Positions 11,813 to 18,748 of a stretch of 64,000 nucleotides of DNA are shown one piece after another (position 1 is the stretch's first letter; every line of letters starts with the position of its first letter). This DNA is from Malaciobacter molluscorum LMG 25693. Its GTDB lineage: Bacteria > Campylobacterota > Campylobacteria > Campylobacterales > Arcobacteraceae. Made by a program: the position numbers and the translations under genes. The DNA lies in assembly GCF_003544935.1 (NCBI RefSeq), contig NZ_CP032098.1:496001-560000 (forward strand). The letters run 5' to 3'. The notes under the pieces were generated by a model. That model did not search any database. It saw only the letters and a program-made list of their open reading frames with translations, and was not told the DNA's origin.

Positions 11813-11840
11813 GTTACAAAGAGTTTTTACTCTTTGTAAC
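11813..11840 (+). terminator. Hairpin terminator after katG
   Basis: GTTACAAAGAG at 11813-11823 pairs perfectly with CTCTTTGTAAC at 11830-11840 across a 6-base loop. It lies 9 bases after the katG stop. A run of eight T bases follows only after 12 further bases, so it may be a terminator with a distal U-tract or an mRNA 3'-end hairpin. Confidence 0.7.
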
Positions 11841-11848
11841 ATATAGTA

Positions 11849-11878
11849 TTGACTTTTTTTATAAGTTTATGATAAAAT
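11849..11878 (+). promoter_or_regulatory. Sigma70-type promoter for the leu leader and leuA
   Basis: TTGACT at 11849-11854 and TAAAAT at 11873-11878 are 18 bases apart. A start near 11885 would give about 70 bases before the leader ORF and about 250 bases before leuA. This is by consensus only. Confidence 0.45.
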
Positions 11879-11956
11879 TTTTCCAATCAATGCTAAATAT
11901 AAAAAATGTTGATTTAACTACTAAAAATCTCAGATATACTGGGAATGGAGAGGAAA

Positions 11957-12034
11957 ATGAAAATATTCAATTTTTACAATAATCATTTTATAAAAAGTGT
12001 TAACACTCTTCTTCTGCTTTCTAAATCACTCTAA
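11957..12034 (+). CDS. Putative leucine leader peptide (25 aa)
   Basis: A 25-codon ORF with a strong ribosome-binding site (GGAGAGGAAA directly before the ATG), 99 bases upstream of leuA. It begins MKIFNFYNNHF and ends NTLLLLSKSL. The four consecutive Leu codons are CTT CTT CTG CTT, with a fifth Leu, CTC, before the stop. In this genome Leu is nearly always TTA, and CTG and CTC are rare, so the run would stall ribosomes when leucyl-tRNA is scarce. Amino-acid runs in a short leader before the matching biosynthetic gene are the hallmark of attenuation. A GC-rich attenuator is not obvious downstream. There is a TATATA-TAAA-TATATA hairpin, an eight-T run and a weak TTCAA/TTGAA pairing. Confidence 0.72.
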   Translation: MKIFNFYNNHFIKSVNTLLLLSKSL

Positions 12035-12133
12035 TATATATAAATATATACAAAAAAATCACAAATTCAAACAATAGTTTTTTTTCTTTATTGAAAAATA
12101 GATATAATATTATACTTTTTAAGAGGTAAAATC

Positions 12134-13687
12134 ATGGATAAAAATAGAATATACGTATTTGATACTACGTTAAGAGATGGGGAGCAAAGTCCTGGTTGTT
12201 CAATGAACACAGAAGAGAAGATTAAAGTCGCTTTACAATTAGAAAAATTAGGTGTAGATGTTATTGAAGCTGGATTCGCTGCAGCAAGTCCTGGGGATTT
12301 TGATGCAGTTAGTAGAATTGCACAAGAAGTAGAGAAATCATCAATCTGTTCATTAAGTAGAGCAGTAGAAAATGATATTAAACAAGCTGGATTAGCAGTA
12401 GAAAAAGCCAAATTAAAAAGAATTCATACTTTTATTGCAACTTCGCCAATTCATATGAAATATAAATTAAAAATGAGTGAAGAAGAGGTAATTAAAAGAG
12501 CCATTAGAGCAGTTGAATATGCAAAAACTTTTGTAGATGATGTGGAGTTTTCTTTAGAAGATGCAGGAAGAAGTGAAATTCCTTTTATGAAAGAAGTAAT
12601 GGATGCTGTAATTAATGCTGGTGCAACTACAATTAACTTACCAGATACAGTTGGATATAGATTACCAACTGAATTATCTGCAATGATTAAAGAGTTAAGT
12701 GATTTTGCAGGAAATAGAGCAATTATTTCTGTTCATAATCATAATGACTTAGGATTAGCAACAGCAAATACATTAGCAGCAGTTGCAAGTGGTGCTAGAC
12801 AAATAGAAGTTACAATTAATGGTTTAGGTGAAAGAGCAGGTAATTCTGCTTTAGAAGAAGCTGTAATGGCAATCAAAACAAGAAAAGATGCTTTTGGAGA
12901 TTTATATACAAATATAAATACAAAAGAACTTTATGCTACATCAAGATTAGTTGCAACAATTACAGGTGTTGAACCACAACAAAATAAAGCTATTGTTGGT
13001 AAAAATGCATTCTCTCATGAAAGTGGAATTCATCAAGATGGGGTATTGAAACATCAAGAAACTTATGAAATTATGAAACCTGAAGATGTTGGTGTTATTA
13101 AAGATTCTACTTTAATTTTAGGAAAACATAGTGGTAGAGCTGCGTTTAGAGATAAAATTAATCAATTAGGTTTTGATAAAGTAAGTGATGAAGAGTTAAA
13201 TTCAGCATTTGAGAAATTTAAAGTTTTAGCAGATAAGAAAAAAGATGTTACCGATGATGATGTTAGAATGTTAATCACTGATGAGTCTTTAAATCAAGAT
13301 AAGATTTATGAATTAGATTCATTACAAATTAGTGATTGTTCAAATGGACTTCCAACAGCAGCTGTATCTATTAAATTTAAAGATGAGTTCTTAGTTGATG
13401 CAAATATTGGTAATGGTACAATGGATGCAATCTTTAAAACTATTGATAGATTAACAGGTTATAATGGTCAATTGCAAAACTATAATGTAACCTCTGTAAC
13501 AGAAGGACAGGATGCTTTAGCAAAAGTTACAACAAGAGTTGTTTTTGATGAAACTTCACCATCTTTTGTTGGTCATGGATTAAGTGTTGATACTATGGTA
13601 GCAACAGCAAAAGCTTATATTAGTGCTTTAAATTCATATCTTTCTCAAAAAGAGAGATTGGCAGCAAAACGTGAACATCAAGTTTAA
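12134..13687 (+). CDS. leuA: 2-isopropylmalate synthase LeuA
   Basis: Condenses acetyl-CoA with 2-ketoisovalerate, the first committed step of leucine synthesis. At 517 residues it has the normal bacterial length. The TIM-barrel domain starts with [12 protein letters not shown], which includes the metal and substrate residues, and contains [13 protein letters not shown] near 200 with the metal-binding histidines. The C-terminal region (about 385-510) is the LeuA regulatory domain that binds leucine for feedback inhibition. The start has the ribosome-binding site AAGAGG 8 bases upstream. A leader peptide rich in Leu codons lies before it, suggesting control at both transcript and enzyme level. 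Confidence 0.96.
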   Translation: MDKNRIYVFDTTLRDGEQSPGCSMNTEEKIKVALQLEKLGVDVIEAGFAAASPGDFDAVSRIAQEVEKSSICSLSRAVENDIKQAGLAVEKAKLKRIHTFIATSPIHMKYKLKMSEEEVIKRAIRAVEYAKTFVDDVEFSLEDAGRSEIPFMKEVMDAVINAGATTINLPDTVGYRLPTELSAMIKELSDFAGNRAIISVHNHNDLGLATANTLAAVASGARQIEVTINGLGERAGNSALEEAVMAIKTRKDAFGDLYTNINTKELYATSRLVATITGVEPQQNKAIVGKNAFSHESGIHQDGVLKHQETYEIMKPEDVGVIKDSTLILGKHSGRAAFRDKINQLGFDKVSDEELNSAFEKFKVLADKKKDVTDDDVRMLITDESLNQDKIYELDSLQISDCSNGLPTAAVSIKFKDEFLVDANIGNGTMDAIFKTIDRLTGYNGQLQNYNVTSVTEGQDALAKVTTRVVFDETSPSFVGHGLSVDTMVATAKAYISALNSYLSQKERLAAKREHQV

Positions 13688-13691
13688 TATG

Positions 13692-13710
13692 CAAGGGTTA
13701 AAATCCCTTG
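13692..13710 (+). terminator. Short hairpin between leuA and the K+ channel gene
   Basis: CAAGGG at 13692-13697 and CCCTTG at 13705-13710 form a 6-bp stem with a 7-base loop, followed by TAATGAAAAA rather than a T-run. It lies 14 bases before the channel start codon. It may be a weak or partial terminator, a transcript-stabilising hairpin, or a modulator of channel translation. Confidence 0.4.
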
Positions 13711-13723
13711 TAATGAAAAATAT

Positions 13724-15301
13724 ATGAAAACTAGTATAGTTAAATTTTTTTACTTTTTAGATAATTCTTCTTTCTATACAGATTTTAAGGCTTTTACAAA
13801 AAATATATTAGAAAATAGTAAATATAAATATAAAAAATATTTTGATTTTTTTATGATTTTTTTAGTAATAAGTACAATTGGAATACTTATCTATGAAGTA
13901 AATCATCCTCATTTGGCTCTATTTGATAATTATGAATATGCAGCAATTATTATATTTATTATTGAATGGCTTGGACGTCTTTGGGTTTATAATGATACAC
14001 GAAAAATAGTTATTCAAGATTATGAAGAATCACTCTTTCTTGCTTCAAATTATAATTTAAAAAATTCAATAAAAAAAGCTTTTAATGAAAAGTTGAAATT
14101 TATCTTCTCTCCCATGTCTATAATTGATTTACTTGCTATTTTACCTGCATACAGACCTTTACGAGTTCTTAGAATATTTTTACTTTTTAGATTATTTAAG
14201 ATTTTAAGATATACAAATTCTCTAAAAGAGTTTTTACATATTTTTAAAGAAAGAAAATTTGAACTTTATACTTTAGTGATTTTAAGTACTGTAGTTATTT
14301 TCTTCGGTTCAACAATTATGTTTATTTATGAAGGACCAGTAGGTCAAAATCCAAATGTAAATAATTTTTTTGATGCTGTTTATTGGTCATTAATTACTAT
14401 TTCTACTGTTGGTTATGGTGATATTGTGCCTATTACCCCAGAAGGAAAATTTGTAACTTTAATTTTAGTAATAAATGGATTTTTAGTAATAGCATTTAGT
14501 ACATCAATTTTAACAACAGCATTAGCTGAAAGAATGGAACATATAAAACAAAATAGAATTGAAAGTGAAGTTGAAAAACTAAAAGAGTTTATTATTATAT
14601 GTGGATATAGAACTATATCCAAAAGTTTAATTGAAGAGTTAATTAAAATCAAAAAAAAGATTTTAATAGTAGATGAAAATCCAGAAAAGATCGCTTTAGC
14701 AAAAGAACAAAATTATTTAGCAGTTTGCGGTGATTGTACTGATATGGACTTTTTGGAAAAAATTGGTGTAGGAAAAACTGCTGTAACAATTATTTGTTTA
14801 TTTGAAAATGATGCCATAAATTTATCAGCCGTTCTTGGTGCAAGAACTTTAGATGCTAATATAAAAATAGTAACATTGGTAAATAATATAGAAGTTGAAA
14901 GTAAATTAAAATTAGCAGGAGCAAATTTTTTAATAAATCCAAATCAAATAAGTGCTATGGTTGCAAGTGAATATATTGGACAACCTGTAGCTTTTGATGC
15001 TTTATATGGTATTTTGTTAAATGAAGATATTTCAGCTGAAGTTGATGAAATAGAAATAGTTGAAGGTATGCAAATTATAGGTTTTGATATAAATCAGATC
15101 GATTTTGATGATTATAATATTGTATTAATTGGTGTAATTGATACAAAACAAAATCATAAATTTATTTTCAATCCCACAAATATAAAATATACTATAAAGC
15201 AAAATGATATTTTAATTGTAATAGGTTATAAAAGTTCAATAAAAGAATTAAAAACAAATTTCTTCAATAATAAGTTTTTAAAGGTACAAGATGAAAAATA
15301 G
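13724..15301 (+). CDS. Voltage-gated-type potassium channel with C-terminal RCK (TrkA) domain
   Basis: A 525-residue inner-membrane ion channel. It has six predicted helices. The S4-like helix carries regularly spaced basic residues (PLRVLRIFLLFRLFKILR, about 145-165). The pore loop has the K+ selectivity filter TVGYGD at about 228-233. A cytoplasmic RCK/TrkA-N Rossmann domain starts near 288 (FIIICGYRTISKSLIEEL) and a TrkA-C-like domain lies near 440-520. An extended N-terminal cytoplasmic stretch precedes S1. The ribosome-binding site is poor. The next gene, another RCK protein, begins inside its last 11 bases, so the two are likely translated together and may form a mixed gating ring. Confidence 0.9.
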   Translation: MKTSIVKFFYFLDNSSFYTDFKAFTKNILENSKYKYKKYFDFFMIFLVISTIGILIYEVNHPHLALFDNYEYAAIIIFIIEWLGRLWVYNDTRKIVIQDYEESLFLASNYNLKNSIKKAFNEKLKFIFSPMSIIDLLAILPAYRPLRVLRIFLLFRLFKILRYTNSLKEFLHIFKERKFELYTLVILSTVVIFFGSTIMFIYEGPVGQNPNVNNFFDAVYWSLITISTVGYGDIVPITPEGKFVTLILVINGFLVIAFSTSILTTALAERMEHIKQNRIESEVEKLKEFIIICGYRTISKSLIEELIKIKKKILIVDENPEKIALAKEQNYLAVCGDCTDMDFLEKIGVGKTAVTIICLFENDAINLSAVLGARTLDANIKIVTLVNNIEVESKLKLAGANFLINPNQISAMVASEYIGQPVAFDALYGILLNEDISAEVDEIEIVEGMQIIGFDINQIDFDDYNIVLIGVIDTKQNHKFIFNPTNIKYTIKQNDILIVIGYKSSIKELKTNFFNNKFLKVQDEK

Positions 15302-16001
15302 AGTTATAGTATATGGTTATACTTCATTGGGTTCAAAAATTGCTATAACATTAAAAGATAAAGATTATGAAGTCTTAGTTGTAGATTTTGATGAAGATAA
15401 TCTTCTTAAAGCTAAAAAAGATGAATTTAAAACATATAATTATACTCTATTAAATGATGATGAATTAATATCTTTAGGTATTGAAAATAAAATTGATTCT
15501 ATTTTTTGTGTAAGTAAAAGTGATAAAAATAATCTTTTTGTTACATTATCTGTTAGAAATTTAAATAGAAATTTAAAAATTATTTCTGTTTCAAAAACAA
15601 AAGCAGAATCAAAAAAATTGTTAGTTGCTGGAGCAACAAAAGTTTTAAATCCTAATGATTTGGGTGCTCTTAAAATCTATAGAAATCTTACAAAGCCATT
15701 AATGACTAAAGTTTTAGATGATATATTATTTACTAAATCTGATTTAAATATATCTCAAATATATATAAACAAAAATTCTATATTTAATCAAAAATTTTTA
15801 AAAAATATTAAAGTTCATAAGCAATTTAATATCCTTCTTCTTGGTATAATGGATAAGGAGTTAGGCGACAAATTTATTTTTAAAACAAAAGGAATAAATC
15901 ACAAAATTGATGAAGGAGACATATTGGTTATTGTAGGGAAGAACAATGATTTACAAAGGTTTAGGCAATACGTAGAAGGAACTGTAAATGGCACAATTTA
16001 A
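15291..16001 (+). CDS. TrkA-like RCK protein (nucleotide-binding K+ channel regulator)
   Basis: A 236-residue soluble protein with a TrkA-N Rossmann domain (about 4-120, beginning VIVYGYTSLGSKIA) and a TrkA-C domain (about 145-232). It overlaps the preceding channel gene by 11 bases and the following membrane gene by 14 bases. The context suggests that it gates the channel or the DUF1538 protein in response to nucleotide or redox state. In place of the usual GxGxxG nucleotide motif it has GYTSLGSK, so NAD binding may be altered. No TrkG/TrkH partner is seen nearby. Confidence 0.85.
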   Translation: MKNRVIVYGYTSLGSKIAITLKDKDYEVLVVDFDEDNLLKAKKDEFKTYNYTLLNDDELISLGIENKIDSIFCVSKSDKNNLFVTLSVRNLNRNLKIISVSKTKAESKKLLVAGATKVLNPNDLGALKIYRNLTKPLMTKVLDDILFTKSDLNISQIYINKNSIFNQKFLKNIKVHKQFNILLLGIMDKELGDKFIFKTKGINHKIDEGDILVIVGKNNDLQRFRQYVEGTVNGTI

Positions 16002-18015
16002 TTTCTTTTTACGTTTATTAAAAGATTCTTTTAGAGATTTACTACCTATTATTGTAGTAATTTTATTTTTTCAATTAGCGATTATCCAATCTGTTCCAGA
16101 TAATTGGATTTCAACTGCTATTGGATTAACTATTGTTGGTTTTGGTCTTGCAATTTTTTTACAAGGACTAGAAATTGGTATTTTCCCAGTTGGAGAGGGA
16201 TTAGCAAGGGATTTTGCAAAAAGTGGGAAAGTTGTATGGATTCTGTTTTTTGGATTTTTAATTGGTTTTGGTACAACAATTGCAGAACCTGCTCTTGCTG
16301 TAATTGCAGATAAAGCAGCAGCAATTTCAAGTGGAAGAATTGATTCAACGATATTAAGATTAGTAGTTGCAGGTTCTGTTGGATTTGCAATTTTGTTAGG
16401 TGTATTTAGGATAATAAAAGGACATCCTATTCATTATTATATAATAATTGGATACCTTTTAGTTGTGGGAGTTACTTTTTTTGCTCCAAAAGAGATTATT
16501 GGTTTGGCTTATGATTTAGGTGGAGTTACAACTTCAACAGTTACTGTTCCTTTAGTTGCTGCACTTGGTATTGGTTTAGCTACTTCTATAAAAAATAGAA
16601 ATCCTGTTATTGATGGTTTTGGGCTTATTGCATTTGCTTCTTTAACTCCTATGATATTTGTTCAAATTTATGGAATTGCAGTTTATAATTTAGTTGATGC
16701 AAAAGATGTTGCAAGTGTTGTAGTTGATGCAACTGTTTCTAATGTTGCTCAAATTACTTTGATAAAAGTCGTTAATGGTTTAGTTGCTGTTACAAAGGAT
16801 GTAATTCCGATTTTAGCAATTATTTTATTTTTTCAATATCTTGTATTAAAAAAGAGTATTAATAATATAAAAACTGTATTTTTAGGTTTTATATTAGTTA
16901 TTATTGGATTATATGCATTTATTTTAGGTCTTGAAATGGGTCTTTTCTCTCTTGGAGAGACAATGGCTTATCAATTAACTAAAAGAGAATCTATTTTTGT
17001 TGTTTATGCTTTTGCATTTGCAATAGGTTTTTCTACAACTATGGCTGAACCAGCTCTTATGGCAATTGCAAAAAAAGCAAAAGAGATAAGTGATGGTAAA
17101 ATAAATGATTTTGCTTTAAGATTATTTGTAGCACTTGGTGTTGCTATTGGTATTGCACTTGGAGCTTTTAGAATTGTTGATGGTGGACATATTCATTATT
17201 ATATTATTGTGGGATATATAGTTGTAATAATCTTAACTTTTGTTGCACCAAAATATATTATTCCTGTTGCTTATGATAGTGGAGGAGTTACAACTTCAAC
17301 AGTTACTGTTCCTTTAGTTGCTGCACTTGGTATTGGTCTAGCTACAAATATAGAAGGAAGAAGTGCTTTAGTTGATGGTTTTGGGCTTATTGCATTTGCA
17401 TCTCTTTTTCCAATGATTACAGTGATGCTTTATGGTATAATTATTGAAAAACTTGGTGTTAAATCTGATACTGAAATTGAAGCTGCAAATATTTTAAAAG
17501 ATGCTCTTATTGATGCAGAAAATATGGATTTAGCTACAGTTAATATTGATGGAAGTGATAGAAGACATTCTTTAACAATGGATTTTAGTGCAGTTGTTAT
17601 TATTGTTCCTACTGATAAAAAGATAGATGCAATTGAAGCTGCAAGTAAAGCAGGTGCTACGGGAGTAACAGCATTAAAAGCTGAAGGTATAGGAATTAGT
17701 GAAATGACTAATTTTTATCGAACTACAAAAGAAGCTGATGAAGTATTATTACTATTTTTACTTCCTACTGGAATGGTAAATCCAGTTATCAAATCAATTA
17801 TACACTCTTTACATATAACAACTGTTGGAAAAGGTGTAGCCTTTGCTTTTCCATTAACTCATATGAAAGGTATAAGTTTAACAAGACATGATATTTATAC
17901 ATTTAGAAAAGAGCATAAAGATACTTCTTCTAAAAATAAAACAGAGAAGTTTGATGAAAATAGTTTTAATGAAAGATTGGAAAAAGAGTTAAATGCAAGA
18001 AGTGAAAGAACTTGA
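15988..18015 (+). CDS. Duplicated DUF1538 membrane protein with C-terminal P-II-like domain
   Basis: A 675-residue multi-pass membrane protein made of two homologous halves (about 1-250 and 265-500). Each half contains a matching AEPAL block, H[IP]HYYI, and GGVTTSTVTVPLVAALGIGLA, which is almost identical in both copies. This is the DUF1538 family, putative transporters of unknown substrate. Residues about 530-645 form a P-II-like ferredoxin-fold domain (starting DFSAVVIIVPTDKK) that would sense a small ligand. The inverted or tandem pseudo-symmetry is typical of transporters. It overlaps the upstream RCK gene by 14 bases and the downstream thioredoxin gene by 23 bases. Ion transport linked to the K+ channel is inferred from context only. 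Confidence 0.85.
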   Translation: MAQFNFFLRLLKDSFRDLLPIIVVILFFQLAIIQSVPDNWISTAIGLTIVGFGLAIFLQGLEIGIFPVGEGLARDFAKSGKVVWILFFGFLIGFGTTIAEPALAVIADKAAAISSGRIDSTILRLVVAGSVGFAILLGVFRIIKGHPIHYYIIIGYLLVVGVTFFAPKEIIGLAYDLGGVTTSTVTVPLVAALGIGLATSIKNRNPVIDGFGLIAFASLTPMIFVQIYGIAVYNLVDAKDVASVVVDATVSNVAQITLIKVVNGLVAVTKDVIPILAIILFFQYLVLKKSINNIKTVFLGFILVIIGLYAFILGLEMGLFSLGETMAYQLTKRESIFVVYAFAFAIGFSTTMAEPALMAIAKKAKEISDGKINDFALRLFVALGVAIGIALGAFRIVDGGHIHYYIIVGYIVVIILTFVAPKYIIPVAYDSGGVTTSTVTVPLVAALGIGLATNIEGRSALVDGFGLIAFASLFPMITVMLYGIIIEKLGVKSDTEIEAANILKDALIDAENMDLATVNIDGSDRRHSLTMDFSAVVIIVPTDKKIDAIEAASKAGATGVTALKAEGIGISEMTNFYRTTKEADEVLLLFLLPTGMVNPVIKSIIHSLHITTVGKGVAFAFPLTHMKGISLTRHDIYTFRKEHKDTSSKNKTEKFDENSFNERLEKELNARSERT

Positions 18016-18325
18016 TTTTTTAATATCTAAGATTAATACAGGAAATCCTGTATTAATCTATTTTAGTTCTGAAAATTGTTCAGTTTGTAAAGTTTTGAAA
18101 CCAAAAATTGAAAATGAAATAAAAAATAACTTCCTAAAAATTGAGTTATTTGAAGTTAAGGCTGATTTATATAAACAAATAGCAAGTCATTTTACGATAT
18201 TTTCTATACCTAGTATATTAGTTTTTTTTGATAAAAAAGAGTTTAATCGACAAGGACGAAATATAAGTGTTCCTATGTTTATCAAAGATATAAAAAGAGT
18301 CTATGAATTATTTTATATGGAATAA
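17993..18325 (+). CDS. Thioredoxin-fold protein
   Basis: A 110-residue cytoplasmic thioredoxin-like protein. The active site is CSVC (Cys29, Cys32) in FSSENCSVCKVLKP, and the cis-Pro loop is FSIPSILVF. The active-site pair differs from the canonical CGPC, so its redox potential and partners probably differ from housekeeping thioredoxin. The start codon lies 23 bases inside the end of the DUF1538 gene, and the next gene begins 2 bases after its stop. The tight coupling suggests a redox role for this operon rather than general metabolism. Confidence 0.82.
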   Translation: MQEVKELDFLISKINTGNPVLIYFSSENCSVCKVLKPKIENEIKNNFLKIELFEVKADLYKQIASHFTIFSIPSILVFFDKKEFNRQGRNISVPMFIKDIKRVYELFYME

Positions 18326-18327
18326 AA

Positions 18328-18747
18328 ATGAAAAAAACATTATTAATTATAGTTGGATTATTTATAGCAATACAGTTTATTAAACCAACACAACAAAATG
18401 CAAAAGTAATAGATGATTTACAATTAAAAGCACGACCTGAAGTGATGAAAATATTAAAAACTTCATGTTATGATTGTCATTCTGATAATACTATTTGGCC
18501 ATGGTATTCTAAAATTGCTCCTTTTTCTTGGACTATTACAGCACATGTAGTTGATGGAAGAGAAGCTGTTAATTTTAGTATATGGGAAACTTATTCAAAA
18601 GAAAAAAAACAAAAAGAGTTAAAATCTATTTATAAAAAAGTATATGCATCTATGCCTCTTAAAAGTTATGTATGGATTCATAAAGATGCAATATTAACAA
18701 AAGATCAAATTAAAACGATTAGAGATTGGACTGGAGTGAGAAGATAA
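18328..18747 (+). CDS. Exported haem-binding-domain protein (CxxCH)
   Basis: A 139-residue protein with an N-terminal signal or anchor helix (about 3-18, LLIIVGLFIAIQFI) and one c-type haem motif, CYDCH, at 47-51, followed by SDNTIWPWYSKIAP. This pattern fits the Haem_bd domain family, small periplasmic or membrane-anchored monohaem proteins of unknown role. It follows the thioredoxin-like gene by 2 bases and precedes the MutS gene by 1 base. A periplasmic redox or gas sensor for the channel/DUF1538 proteins is possible, but this is inference. Confidence 0.82.
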   Translation: MKKTLLIIVGLFIAIQFIKPTQQNAKVIDDLQLKARPEVMKILKTSCYDCHSDNTIWPWYSKIAPFSWTITAHVVDGREAVNFSIWETYSKEKKQKELKSIYKKVYASMPLKSYVWIHKDAILTKDQIKTIRDWTGVRR

Positions 18748-18748
18748 A

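Noticed and set aside
16104-16390. Short ORFs in other frames of the DUF1538 gene, one Cys/Trp-rich
   Set aside because: Unusual composition comes from frame-shifted hydrophobic codons; no independent start signal.
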